From Bacteroidales bacterium (lineage in GTDB: Bacteria; Bacteroidota; Bacteroidia; Bacteroidales; JAGONC01), in assembly GCA_028716265.1 (NCBI GenBank), contig JAQUQD010000007.1:1-63783 (forward strand): a stretch of DNA of 63,783 bases, given 5' to 3'. The position numbers were made by a program, and so were the translations under genes. Of the stretch, positions 54,822 through 63,674 are shown one piece after another; the first letter of the stretch is position 1; the number at the start of each line of letters is the position of its first letter. The notes beneath the pieces were generated by a model, which did not search any database, had not been told where the DNA came from, and saw nothing but the letters and a program-made list of their open reading frames with translations.

Positions 54822-56498
54822 CTAGTACTCATACCCTCCGGTATCAATCTCTATCTCCTCGTTGTTGCCGTTGCGCAGCTTCTGCTTGTAATTGTTGATC
54901 TTGTAGCTGAGGGTCAGGTTGAAGACGGGTGCTTCCCTCGAAAACTTGTCGTAGGAGTAAAAACCTTCCCCTTCTGAAATCGATTCCCGTCTGGCGGTCT
55001 TCAGCAAATCCCTTCCGGAAAGGGTGGCTGACAGCTTACGCTTGAGAAAATCCTTACGTATGGCAAGACTGGTCATGAAGAACCCTTCCTGGTTCCCCTG
55101 TGCGGTGATGGTGGGCCCGCGGTAATTAGCGGTCAGCTGCAGGCGGATGTCAGCCGGCAGTTTGAATGTCGCATTCATACGGGTATTCCAGCTGACGGTC
55201 TCTTCGTCCTTTTCCTGTTCTTCGACGCTTCCCTGGAGCCTGTAATAAAATACGTTCAGACTGGCGTTGATCAGCAGCCAGTCCGTCAGCTCGAGGTTTG
55301 CCATCAGTTCCGTTCCCGTAGCATGGTCCCTGTCCATATTGACCGAGGTATGCTGTATGATGCCGCCGTCAAGCAGGGTCCTGATCCTGCTGATTTTGTT
55401 TTTCGTGATGCGGTAATATCCTTCCAGCGAGATGAACGATTTGTTGAAACGGTACTGATAGCTCAGGTCGTACGAGTCGATGAACTCAGGTTCTAGAGAG
55501 GGATTTCCGATCCTGACGTTGTATGGATCCATATAGGTGACGGTCGGTTCGAGATCCCATCCGCGGGGGCGATCTACCCGGCGGCTGTAGCTGGCCATGA
55601 GCTGGTGGTTTTCGGTCAGTTTTTTGGAAAGATGGATTGTCGGGAAAAGATCGAACCGGTCGATCAGGAAGGTGCTGTCGCTGCCGGAGGAGTAAATATC
55701 CCGGTAGTCGTATTCACCCCTGAGGCCCAGCTGGAAGCCGAAGCTTTTCAGCTCTCCCGTCCAGGTGCCGTACAGGGAGTGGATCTGTTCAGCGAAATCC
55801 ATTTGCGTGCTGAAGCGATCATTGACGATCCACTGGTTCAGGTCGTAGTCATATTCACTGTAGATATAATCTTCCGGATCGTTTTCTATACGCAACTGGT
55901 ATCCTGTTTCAAGGGTTGTTTTGTTCTTAAAAGGCTTGGTGTAATCCGCCCTTACCCTGATATTCTTGGAGCGGCCCGCCTCCGTGGTCATGATACCACT
56001 GGGGAACAGGTCATCGATGATATAACTTGAATCGCTGTCATATTCAAATTGTTCTTCCCAGTCGTCTCCGTTGCGGGAAGAGTACATGACCATCGCCTCC
56101 AGTTTATGTCCCTCTTCCTTGAAAAGCTGATACAGGTTCAGGGTGGTTTCGTAATAATCACCCTCTCGCCGGCTGTCGTTGACCGAGACACTGTAAACAT
56201 CTTCCAGAAAAGGATCTGAATAGATGTGCTGATGTGTCTGTCCTCCGCGGCCAAATCCGTAATTTCCGAGCCTGCCCGAAAGTGTCAGGGTGGTGGTCTT
56301 ATTCATGAAGAAATCTATGCCTCCCTTGATCCCCCAGCCGTTCCTCTTCATCTTGTCCTCCGCATCTGAAGTCCTGATGGTGAGTGTGTCTCCCTCCACG
56401 GATTCATTGAGCATCAAGCCCTGTCCCTTGTGCTGGTTGTTGTTGTAGTTGCCCCCCACGAAGAGATTGACTTTGCCGGTGCGGTAGTTGAGCAACAT
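54822..56498 (-). CDS. TonB-receptor-like barrel protein, C-terminal fragment of a frameshifted gene
   Basis: The 558-residue frame is the barrel half of one large outer-membrane beta-barrel receptor (OMP_b-brl_3-like). It starts at a Met inside the barrel and its frame can be followed upstream to about 56552, where it joins the N-terminal fragment if one base is added. The barrel includes Ser-Arg-Arg-Val-Asp-Arg-Pro-Arg-Gly and Ile-Gly-Asn-Pro-Ser-Leu-Glu-Pro-Glu, typical of the family. Whether the break is a sequencing error or a real mutation is not decidable here. Confidence 0.85.
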   Translation of the reverse strand: MLLNYRTGKVNLFVGGNYNNNQHKGQGLMLNESVEGDTLTIRTSDAEDKMKRNGWGIKGGIDFFMNKTTTLTLSGRLGNYGFGRGGQTHQHIYSDPFLEDVYSVSVNDSRREGDYYETTLNLYQLFKEEGHKLEAMVMYSSRNGDDWEEQFEYDSDSSYIIDDLFPSGIMTTEAGRSKNIRVRADYTKPFKNKTTLETGYQLRIENDPEDYIYSEYDYDLNQWIVNDRFSTQMDFAEQIHSLYGTWTGELKSFGFQLGLRGEYDYRDIYSSGSDSTFLIDRFDLFPTIHLSKKLTENHQLMASYSRRVDRPRGWDLEPTVTYMDPYNVRIGNPSLEPEFIDSYDLSYQYRFNKSFISLEGYYRITKNKISRIRTLLDGGIIQHTSVNMDRDHATGTELMANLELTDWLLINASLNVFYYRLQGSVEEQEKDEETVSWNTRMNATFKLPADIRLQLTANYRGPTITAQGNQEGFFMTSLAIRKDFLKRKLSATLSGRDLLKTARRESISEGEGFYSYDKFSREAPVFNLTLSYKINNYKQKLRNGNNEEIEIDTGGYEY

Positions 56499-57283
56499 GT
56501 CGGCCGAGTATTTCTTCCCTGTGCCTGCAGAAGCATTGATGATCCCATTATACCCTGGTTCTGTTGCTTTTTCATGACCACGTTGATGATGCCGGCCAGA
56601 CCGTCGGGATCATACCGAGCCGAGGGATTGGTGATGATCTCGAGCCGTTCCACGGCACTGGCAGGGATCTGCTGGAGGGCTTCCGTACCCTGGAGCACAC
56701 TGGGCCTGCCGTCGATCAGGACGGTGAAGCTTTCGCTTCCCCGCAGTGTCACGTTGCCCTCTATGTCGACCTGAACGGAGGGAACGTTTTCAAGCGCTGT
56801 GACCACCGACGCCCCGTCGGCCATAATGTCCTGGCTGACATTCACCACTTTCTTGTCGATGCGGTATTCCACCCGCTGCTTGTCAGCAAGGATTTCTACT
56901 CCTTCTATGTTAGTGACGGCAGCCCTGAGGGCGATGTTCCCAAGGTCAACGGCATTTTCCTTCGGAGTGATCAGGATATCCGGTATGATCTTTTTATCAT
57001 AACCGATAAAATTGACCACCAGATAGAATTTACCGTATGGAACTTCTGTCAGCCAGAATTTACCCTCAAGATTAGTCACGGTGCCTGTAACCATTGTGGA
57101 ATCTTTTTCCCTGAAGAGGACCAGGTTGACAAATTCCATCGGAACCTTTTCGATCTCTTCCGTGACAGCACCTGCGATCGTACCCGTGTACGTCACCGGA
57201 GATCCATCCCCCATCCGGTACTCCTGCGCTGACAATCCCATCCAGCCCAGCATCACCCACAACAACACGGTCAGTTTCTTCAT
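56414..57283 (-). CDS. TonB-receptor-like barrel protein, N-terminal fragment of a frameshifted gene
   Basis: This 289-residue frame holds a signal peptide (1-19), a CarboxypepD_reg-like domain and a plug with Val-Gln-Val-Asp-Ile-Glu-Gly-Asn-Val-Thr-Leu-Arg-Gly-Ser and Ile-Ile-Asn-Val-Val-Met-Lys-Lys-Gln-Gln. After that, the frame becomes meaningless (a Thr/Ser/Ala-rich tail). The correct continuation is in another frame, the 54822-56498 barrel. A single missing base near 56552 explains the change. Confidence 0.85.
   Translation of the reverse strand: MKKLTVLLWVMLGWMGLSAQEYRMGDGSPVTYTGTIAGAVTEEIEKVPMEFVNLVLFREKDSTMVTGTVTNLEGKFWLTEVPYGKFYLVVNFIGYDKKIIPDILITPKENAVDLGNIALRAAVTNIEGVEILADKQRVEYRIDKKVVNVSQDIMADGASVVTALENVPSVQVDIEGNVTLRGSESFTVLIDGRPSVLQGTEALQQIPASAVERLEIITNPSARYDPDGLAGIINVVMKKQQNQGIMGSSMLLQAQGRNTRPTCCSTTAPAKSISSWGATTTTTSTRDRA
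56549..56556 (-). other. Site of single-base frameshift
   Basis: Reading the minus strand, the sequence GGTATAATGG would restore the barrel frame as GGTTATAATGG. Adding this one T gives an uninterrupted Asn-Gln-Gly-Tyr-Asn-Gly-Ile-Ile-Asn stretch into the barrel. Confidence 0.75.
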
Positions 57284-57369
57284 AAAGCCATGATTAAATA
57301 GATCTTCCCTTTCCAGACGATTTCAAATCCATTAGACACCAAAACCCGCAAAAAGTTTAACCATTATAT

Positions 57370-57411
57370 GAACATTGAACAATGAACATTCAACATTGAA
57401 CATTCAACAAT
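57370..57411. repeat. Heptamer tandem repeat, six units, inside a coding 3' end
   Basis: Six 7-base words of the form (G/C)AACATT or (G/C)AACAAT run without slip. The first 20 bases lie after the saccharopine dehydrogenase-like gene's stop and the rest encode its last residues, so the repeat has become part of the coding sequence. Confidence 0.8.
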
Positions 57412-58550
57412 CCCTCTCCTCTCTCCTCTTTCCTTTCATACACTACCCCTCTCTCCCTGAGTCCTTCCAGGATGTATTCCACGCACAGGGGATTCCTGCC
57501 GACATATTCGGGCGGGGAGATGCCTTTTTCTTTGTAGAGCCTGTGTGCGATCATCCTCACGGCCATTGTGGCCGTGTAGCCTGTCGTGCGGGCCATGGAA
57601 TGCACTCCCGTGGCCTTGTTGTATTCATCGTAGAGCTCCCAGACGTACCGGAGCGGTGTGTGGTCCTTCGTCCCTTCGACGATAACGCGCATCACCGTGA
57701 GGTCTTCTTCCCCTTCCCGGAGCTTCCACCGTGGGAAAAGCAGACGGGTGGTAAGATCGATCGGCCTGATCTCTGTTCTGTTGATTTCCACGGGTTCCTG
57801 ACTGAACAGGCCGGTATCCATGAAAAGCTTGATCTTATCAATATGTCCGGGATATCGCAAGGTTTTTTCGATCATGGAGGGTGCTTGGAGCGTACTCATC
57901 AGGGTCCGCAGGCCATCGCTGTTGAATGCCTCTAGTGTTCCGACTTGTTGAAAATCAATTAATTCTGGATCAGATAAGGCAGGTTTGATCACCATTTGTC
58001 CATGTTCAACGAACCTGGCCGGCCGTGTATATTCTTCGATGACGTCGACCGGGGAGAATACAGCCCTGTATTCCCAGGGCCACTGCCTTACCTTGGGCAA
58101 TCCTCCCACATAGATGGTTATGCACGATGTTTCGTCCAGCAGGGAAGCTCCGTACCCTGCCAGCAGGTTGCTCATGCCGGGCGCCACTCCCATATCCGTA
58201 ATGGCTATGACTCCCTTTTTCCTGGCCCGTTCGTCCAGGTCAAAGACATCCTCAGAAGAGAACGAAATGTCAACTACATTCCTGCCTGCCTCAATGACAG
58301 TCTTCAGGGTCTCGAAACCCATAAAACCCGGTACTGCACTCAGGACAATATCCTGGTCACTGATCAGTTTCTCAAGGGTACTGTGGTCCGACAGATCGGC
58401 ATTGATACGGATCCCGTGGAAATCTTTCCCGAGCCGGTCCAGGTTCAACGCCTGGTAATCGGCAACAGATACTTTAAAATCTTTGTCCCCGGCAAGGTCC
58501 TTGGCCATCGGTCCACCCACCAGGCCGGCTCCTAATACAATAATTTTCAT
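57390..58550 (-). CDS. Saccharopine dehydrogenase family protein
   Basis: The 386-residue protein has an N-terminal NAD(P)-binding Gly-Ala-Gly-Leu-Val-Gly-Gly motif at residues 7-13 and the saccharopine dehydrogenase-like domain with Thr-Asp-Met-Gly-Val-Ala-Pro-Gly-Met-Ser-Asn-Leu. These Lys9-type enzymes act in lysine metabolism or related amino-acid or polyamine steps; the exact substrate is unknown and no partner gene is nearby. The last dozen residues are encoded by a heptamer repeat and are unlikely to be conserved. Confidence 0.85.
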   Translation of the reverse strand: MKIIVLGAGLVGGPMAKDLAGDKDFKVSVADYQALNLDRLGKDFHGIRINADLSDHSTLEKLISDQDIVLSAVPGFMGFETLKTVIEAGRNVVDISFSSEDVFDLDERARKKGVIAITDMGVAPGMSNLLAGYGASLLDETSCITIYVGGLPKVRQWPWEYRAVFSPVDVIEEYTRPARFVEHGQMVIKPALSDPELIDFQQVGTLEAFNSDGLRTLMSTLQAPSMIEKTLRYPGHIDKIKLFMDTGLFSQEPVEINRTEIRPIDLTTRLLFPRWKLREGEEDLTVMRVIVEGTKDHTPLRYVWELYDEYNKATGVHSMARTTGYTATMAVRMIAHRLYKEKGISPPEYVGRNPLCVEYILEGLRERGVVYERKEERGEGLLNVQC

Positions 58551-58664
58551 ATAGTTATGTTATTCGAAGAGGTTCTTGGAGCCCGCAAAGATCGGAAAAA
58601 TTCTGACACGTTCGGGATTTTAATATACCCAACCTGTGCACAAGGATGTGTCAAAATTCAATTT

Positions 58665-58762
58665 AACCACGGAGCGTATGGAGGATTCACGGAGAACACA
58701 GAGTTTAAATGACTAGTTATCAGCCCTCTGTGTTCTCTGTTCTTCTCCGTGATCTCCGTGGT
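58665..58762. repeat. Large imperfect inverted repeat between two genes
   Basis: The left arm from 58665 (AACCACGGAG...ACACAGAG) and the right arm ending at 58762 (CTCTGTGTTCTC...CTCCGTGGTT) pair with several mismatches and small gaps. Both arms are made of CACGGAG and ACAGAG words. The 258-base gap between the saccharopine dehydrogenase-like and EamA genes holds nothing else I can name. Confidence 0.75.
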
Positions 58763-58808
58763 TTCACTAAAAAAGTCCATTTTGACATACCCTCAACAGG
58801 GGAGAGTA

Positions 58809-59714
58809 TTAGCTCCGGACCTTTTTTTTGAAATGCTGAATCTGGGTCAGGGCAACGCCTGATATAACGACCAGGATTCCGGCTATCTTCTGAGCATTGA
58901 AACTTTCCGCCAGAATAAAGTAAGAGAATGTGGCAGTAAAGATAGGGATGAGGTTGGTGAATACATTGGTCCTACTCACGCCGATCTTTTTTACACCGAT
59001 GGTAAAAAGGACATAGGCTAGGGTGGAAGCGAAGACCGCCAGTTGGAGAAGGGCTGCGATCGCTTTCCAGTCCGGCCTGATGGACATAAATTCGCCCAGG
59101 TCCAGGATCAGGAACAGTGGCAGGAAATAGGCCATTCCGATAAGGTTCTGCCAGGCGATGATGGAAAAAGGGCTATAGTGTGCTGCCAGTTTTTTCAAGA
59201 AGGATGAGTAGACCACGGCGGAAACCACTGCGAAAAAAAGCAATCCAACGCCTGCAGGCGAAGCCGTGAAGGTCATGTCCCGGTTGATGAGCATGAGCGG
59301 GATGCCTGCAAAGGAAAGAAGGATCCCTGCAATGTTAAGCCATGTGATTCTTTCCCTGACGATGAAATAGGCTGCCACGGGGGTGAGGAGGGGGATGGTT
59401 GCGATCACCACGGCACTTATGGAAGGGCTGGTGTACTTCAATCCGAAATTTTCTCCGATGAAATACAAAAATGGGTTGAAAAATGCCGACAGCAGGAACA
59501 AGCCAACATCCTTTTTCCTGATCCGCTCCAGTTTTCTGAAAATCACAAGCCCTCCCATCAGGATGAGAGAGGCCAGGACGAGCCTCAGAAAGATCGTCGT
59601 AATCGGAGGATAGCAGGTAAATACGATGGAGGTCCAGATGAAGCTCATCCCCCAGAAGATCATGGAAAGCAGGATCCAGAGGTAGGTTAGGAAGGTTTTG
59701 TCGTTTTTCATCAT
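58809..59714 (-). CDS. EamA/DMT-family transporter
   Basis: This roughly 301-residue inner-membrane protein has ten membrane segments in two EamA halves, each beginning with a hydrophobic Trp/Phe-rich helix (Phe-Trp-Gly-Met-Ser-Phe in the first), as in the drug/metabolite transporter superfamily. Substrate unknown. The frame is open upstream, but that part overlaps the promoter region and the divergent sigma gene; starts at 59711 and 59714 are both possible. Confidence 0.9.
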   Translation of the reverse strand: MMKNDKTFLTYLWILLSMIFWGMSFIWTSIVFTCYPPITTIFLRLVLASLILMGGLVIFRKLERIRKKDVGLFLLSAFFNPFLYFIGENFGLKYTSPSISAVVIATIPLLTPVAAYFIVRERITWLNIAGILLSFAGIPLMLINRDMTFTASPAGVGLLFFAVVSAVVYSSFLKKLAAHYSPFSIIAWQNLIGMAYFLPLFLILDLGEFMSIRPDWKAIAALLQLAVFASTLAYVLFTIGVKKIGVSRTNVFTNLIPIFTATFSYFILAESFNAQKIAGILVVISGVALTQIQHFKKKVRS

Positions 59715-59820
59715 CCAGCCGTACGGATTGGGAAGGCAAACTAACAATTTTTTCACGGGATTTTTTGTATTTTTCTGTAACATTTCCAAACCGTACCAGT
59801 CTTTACAAAAAAATACAGTC

Positions 59821-60381
59821 TTGGAGGTCATTTATAAAAATACTCACCAGGAACTTATTGAGCAGTGCAGGGAAGGTAATCAGCGGGCACAGCTTGAAAT
59901 CTACAAAATGTATTATAAGGCGATGTATAACACCAGTTTAAGGATCCTGAACCGGCCGGCGGATGCGGAAGACATCATGCAGGATTCTTTCCTGGATGCC
60001 TTCCGGCACCTGCATGAGTATCGTGGAACTTCCAATTTCGGGGCATGGCTGAAACGGATTGTGGTCAACAATTCACTGGACGCACTGAAAAAGAATTCCG
60101 GGCTGACCTTTGTCGAAGAATATGACCATGAGATCCCACAGGAAGAATCCGCGGAGGAAGATATTTCTGCAAAGATCGATGAGATCCGGCACGCCACCGA
60201 AGAATTGCCCTCCGACCTGAGGGTGGTTCTGACCATGTATCTCTTCGAAGGATTTGATCATGAAGAAATTGCCGAAATACTCAATATTTCGAACAATACA
60301 TCCCGTATACGGTACCACAGGGCAAAGAAAAAACTACTGGAGATCATAAAAGAATCCAGGATCAGGCAATTTATTATCTGA
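59821..60381 (+). CDS. ECF-type RNA polymerase sigma factor, TTG start
   Basis: The 186-residue protein has region 2 (Asn-Arg-Pro-Ala-Asp-Ala-Glu-Asp-Ile-Met-Gln-Asp-Ser-Phe-Leu-Asp-Ala-Phe) and region 4 (Leu-Pro-Ser-Asp-Leu-Arg-Val-Val-Leu then Glu-Glu-Ile-Ala-Glu-Ile-Leu). A TTG at 59821 gives a full region 2.1; the first ATG in frame after it would cut this off, and the ATG at 59698 would overlap the divergent EamA start. It heads a five-gene run with a membrane protein and three exported beta-helix-like proteins. Confidence 0.88.
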   Translation: MEVIYKNTHQELIEQCREGNQRAQLEIYKMYYKAMYNTSLRILNRPADAEDIMQDSFLDAFRHLHEYRGTSNFGAWLKRIVVNNSLDALKKNSGLTFVEEYDHEIPQEESAEEDISAKIDEIRHATEELPSDLRVVLTMYLFEGFDHEEIAEILNISNNTSRIRYHRAKKKLLEIIKESRIRQFII

Positions 60382-60401
60382 TCCGCCATCATCACTGAAT
60401 C

Positions 60402-60962
60402 ATGGACAAACTCGAAAATCTGGTCCGTAACAAGCGACAGGAATTTGATCAGGCCGAGCCCCCGGATGGTCATTTCGAACGATTCCAGTATAAGCTTGCG
60501 GATGCCAGCCATCGCGGTAAAAGGGGTATCAATCTCAGGACCATCCTCCGGGTTGCAGCGGTCATCCTGATCATTGTCGCTGTATCCTTTTCCATCAACT
60601 ATTTCAATTTACTGCCCGACGCGCTTGTAAAAGAAAGCGCAGCCAGCGAACTGCCATCTGAGTTGAAGGATGTGGAGGTCTACTATACATCCCTCACCGG
60701 TGAGAAGCTTCAGCAGATCGAGCATCTCTCCACATCCAAAGAGGAAACCGAAAGGATCAGAAAGCAGGCGATGCTCGAGGTTGATCAGCTGGAAAGCTCC
60801 ACCCGGGAGCTGCAGCAGGAATACATAGCCAGCGGAAAGAATGAGCGCGTCCTGGATGCCATTGTCAACAATTACAGGATCATTAGCAGTCTGCTCGATC
60901 ACATCATCAATGAATTATCTGAACAAAACAATGCGGAACGTACATCCGATCAACCATCCTAA
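60402..60962 (+). CDS. Membrane-anchored anti-sigma factor candidate
   Basis: The 186-residue protein has about 45 cytoplasmic residues (Phe-Asp-Gln-Ala-Glu-Pro-Pro-Asp-Gly-His-Phe-Glu-Arg-Phe), one membrane segment at about 47-67, and a periplasmic helical domain with a coiled-coil pattern (Glu-Lys-Leu-Gln-Gln-Ile-Glu and Ser-Thr-Arg-Glu-Leu-Gln). It starts 20 bases after the sigma gene. The order sigma, membrane protein, exported proteins parallels the first module. Confidence 0.77.
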   Translation: MDKLENLVRNKRQEFDQAEPPDGHFERFQYKLADASHRGKRGINLRTILRVAAVILIIVAVSFSINYFNLLPDALVKESAASELPSELKDVEVYYTSLTGEKLQQIEHLSTSKEETERIRKQAMLEVDQLESSTRELQQEYIASGKNERVLDAIVNNYRIISSLLDHIINELSEQNNAERTSDQPS

Positions 60963-60974
60963 AATTTAACTATC

Positions 60975-62045
60975 ATGAATCCAAGAGACTTATTGCGTTT
61001 ACCCTTCCTGCTGACCTCACTTTTTGTGATGATCCTGCTGAGTGCAGGCGCCAGCGGAGATAAGTTCACCCGGACGGTCAGGAAGGAATATACCGTTCGT
61101 AAGGATGCCAGCCTTTCGGTGGACAATAAATTCGGCAAGATTCACTGTGCCAACTGGGATAAGGACATGATTTCCCTGGAAGTGACCATTTCAGTGGATG
61201 CCTTCAGTGAACAAAAAGCGGCACGGATCTTTGACATGATCCAGGTGGATATCTATGGTTCAGCCTCGGAAGTGGGTGCCAAAACGGAGATCAGCGATGC
61301 ATTCAAAGGAAACAACGATAACACCTCGATCAAGGTTGACTACATGATCCGTATCCCTGAGACGGTATCCCTTGAGTTGACCAACAAGTTTGGAGATATC
61401 TACATCGAAAAGGTAAGCGGGCCTGCCAGCATCGATCTGAGTTACGGAAACCTGGAAGCCGGCCGGCTGGGGAGCCAGGACAACGACCTGGATATTAAGT
61501 TCAGCAAGGCCTCCATTGACTCCATCACAAGTTTCTCTGCAGAACTGAAGTATTCTGAATTAACTGTTAACAACAGTAAAATGATGAATGCGGAGTCCAA
61601 GTTCTCCACTGTCCGAATGGAGAATGTTGCTTCGGTAGATATTGATTCTCAATATGATACATACAATATTGGAGATGTTCAGGTAGCGGAGATCCATTCG
61701 GAGTTTTCCACCGTGAAAGTAACCAAGCTGCTTAAGCGCATTCACGTCGATTCGGAATATGGCAACATCCAGGTGAAATACATTGCACCGGGATTTGACA
61801 GGGCAGAGCTGTACAATGAGTTTGGCGCCCTTGAGCTGGGTATCGATGAAGAAGCCAGTTACCAGCTGGATGCCACCATAAGGCTGGGCTCTCTGAGCTA
61901 TCCAAAGGATAAAGCATCGTTAGTCAAAGAATCCGAAAATTATACAACCACCACCTACCGGGGTTCCGTCGGGGCAAATAAAAGTGCCGCATCACAGGTC
62001 TTCATCGACAGTTCCAATGCGGGAGTGACGATCAAGACGTGGTAG
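60975..62045 (+). CDS. Exported DUF4097-like beta-repeat protein
   Basis: This 356-residue protein has a signal peptide (1-27, Gly-Ala-Ser-Gly) and a beta-helix-like region with about eleven repeats of the form Lys/Glu-(Phe/Tyr)-(Gly/Ser)-x-Val/Ile/Leu, for example Lys-Phe-Gly-Lys-Ile, Lys-Phe-Gly-Asp-Ile, Tyr-Gly-Asn-Leu, Phe-Ser-Thr-Val. This is the DUF4097/adhesin-like pattern. It is expected in the periplasm or on the surface and is the first of three related genes in a row. Confidence 0.82.
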   Translation: MNPRDLLRLPFLLTSLFVMILLSAGASGDKFTRTVRKEYTVRKDASLSVDNKFGKIHCANWDKDMISLEVTISVDAFSEQKAARIFDMIQVDIYGSASEVGAKTEISDAFKGNNDNTSIKVDYMIRIPETVSLELTNKFGDIYIEKVSGPASIDLSYGNLEAGRLGSQDNDLDIKFSKASIDSITSFSAELKYSELTVNNSKMMNAESKFSTVRMENVASVDIDSQYDTYNIGDVQVAEIHSEFSTVKVTKLLKRIHVDSEYGNIQVKYIAPGFDRAELYNEFGALELGIDEEASYQLDATIRLGSLSYPKDKASLVKESENYTTTTYRGSVGANKSAASQVFIDSSNAGVTIKTW

Positions 62046-62095
62046 GGGGAATACGAAGGCACAGAGGCACAAAGTTTTATTGATAAAAAATAATT

Positions 62096-62926
62096 ATGCA
62101 AAAGTTAGTGATTAATCAGAGAGTAATGACAGGAATCCTGATGACGGGGATCATCTTCCTGTCGGTAGCAAACGCAGGCTGGGCACAGGTATCCCAGGAA
62201 AGGGAGATTGGCAGCTTCAGGGCCATTGAGAACCGGAGCTCCGTTGACCTTTATATTTATCAGGGAACGACTCCGCGCGTGGTCGTTGAAGCGGATGAAT
62301 CCGTTATCAGCAAGGTTGAAACCTGGGTGGATGGCGATGTCCTGATCGTTGACATGGACCGTTGCCCAATGTTGGTCAAGACGCTTAAAGCTCATATTAC
62401 GGTGACGGATCTTGAGCGGTTGACCGTGAACGGATCCGGGGACGTCACAACGGAGATGACGATGGAGAATCTGCACTTCGACGTCAAGGTGAATGGATCC
62501 GGTGATGTTAACCTCAACGTGGATGTGGGCGAATTATCGCTGCGGATCAACGGTTCGGGAGATGCGGACATTGAAGGGAATGCACGAACAGCTTCCATCG
62601 TGGTGAGCGGCTCCGGCGATCTGGATTTCGAAGGAGGTACGATGGAGGCATGCTCGGTGAAGCTAACCGGATCTGGAGACATCGAACTGGAGGGTTCAAC
62701 AGGCACTCTGGAGATCAAGCATATCAGCTCAGGGGATCTGGATGCCGGCAAACTTCTTGCAAGTTCATGTTCCATTGAAAAATTAGGATCGGGTGATACC
62801 AGTGTATGGGTGGACGGTGATCTCAGCATCGTCTCCAGCGGATCGGGCGATGTGTATTATAGGGGAAACGCAAAGATCAAGTCCATGTCGGTCACCGGTT
62901 CCGGTGAAGTCAGTAAGATCCGTTAA
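62096..62926 (+). CDS. Head-GIN (DUF2807) protein with GSGD turns
   Basis: The 276-residue protein has a signal peptide ending Gly-Trp-Ala-Gln and the head-GIN domain with Val-Glu-Ala-Asp-Glu near residue 63. Nine strands end in Gly-Ser-Gly-Asp or a close variant (Ser-Ser-Gly-Asp, Gly-Ser-Gly-Glu), spaced about 18-24 residues, forming a right-handed beta-helix-like stack. It is co-directional with the DUF4097-like gene, 50 bases downstream. Function unknown. Confidence 0.88.
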   Translation: MQKLVINQRVMTGILMTGIIFLSVANAGWAQVSQEREIGSFRAIENRSSVDLYIYQGTTPRVVVEADESVISKVETWVDGDVLIVDMDRCPMLVKTLKAHITVTDLERLTVNGSGDVTTEMTMENLHFDVKVNGSGDVNLNVDVGELSLRINGSGDADIEGNARTASIVVSGSGDLDFEGGTMEACSVKLTGSGDIELEGSTGTLEIKHISSGDLDAGKLLASSCSIEKLGSGDTSVWVDGDLSIVSSGSGDVYYRGNAKIKSMSVTGSGEVSKIR

Positions 62927-62948
62927 CTAATCCTTTAAATTCCATTTT

Positions 62949-63674
62949 ATGAAAAGAACAGCTTTTTTGCTATCAGCAGCCGTTTCCTTTATTTTTCTTA
63001 CATCCACCAACTCAGCATGCCTTTATACGATGGAGGCCGTCGACGGGAACGGGAATGTGGTCAGGCAGGACAGGAATGTATCTCCCTTCCGTGCGATACA
63101 GGTCGGTGGTTCCTTTGAAGTGTCCCTGGTGCAGGGCGATAAAGAATCCGTGGTGGTTGAGGCGGATGAGAACCTGATGGAATATATAGTGACAGAAGTC
63201 AGAGGACATACACTCATAGCGGGAACCGAAAAGAACCTTAGGAATTATGACAGGTTAAGGCTTATTGTCACTTTCCGGGAGTTGGACCAGATCGACGCGG
63301 GCGGGGCAGTTAAAATATACGGTGATGATACGCTTACCTTTAAAGATCTGTCTCTCGAGGCCAGCGGGGCCACAGAAGTAATCCTTGACCTGGAAGCGTA
63401 CTCCCTTTCACTGGGCTCAAGTGGAGCCAGCCACCTCAGACTGGCAGGACGCTGCCGTACCGCATCCCTTGAATCCTCAGGTGCCAGCAGCCTTAGGGCA
63501 GATGATCTGGAGACGGAAGAATTCATGCTGAACATCTCCGGGGCGGGCGAGGCCTCGGTCTTCGTGACAAAGACTCTGGATGTGAGTGTTTCGGGAGCTT
63601 CACACGTGAAGTACAAGGGAAATCCTCAGATGATCCGCCAAAAGACCTCAGGCGCCTCAAGCATTTCCAATTAG
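62949..63674 (+). CDS. Head-GIN (DUF2807) protein with SGAS turns
   Basis: The 241-residue paralogue of the preceding protein has a signal peptide (1-22) and a Val-Glu-Ala-Asp-Glu motif, but its turns read Ser-Gly-Ala-Ser or Ser-Gly-Ala-Thr (seven copies) rather than Gly-Ser-Gly-Asp. An internal Cys lies soon after the signal peptide without a clear lipobox. The last 18 bases overlap the convergent ligA stop. Confidence 0.87.
   Translation: MKRTAFLLSAAVSFIFLTSTNSACLYTMEAVDGNGNVVRQDRNVSPFRAIQVGGSFEVSLVQGDKESVVVEADENLMEYIVTEVRGHTLIAGTEKNLRNYDRLRLIVTFRELDQIDAGGAVKIYGDDTLTFKDLSLEASGATEVILDLEAYSLSLGSSGASHLRLAGRCRTASLESSGASSLRADDLETEEFMLNISGAGEASVFVTKTLDVSVSGASHVKYKGNPQMIRQKTSGASSISN

Noticed and set aside
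59698..59820. ATG start for the second ECF sigma at 59698
   Set aside because: The added 41 residues overlap the divergent EamA start and carry no sigma pattern.
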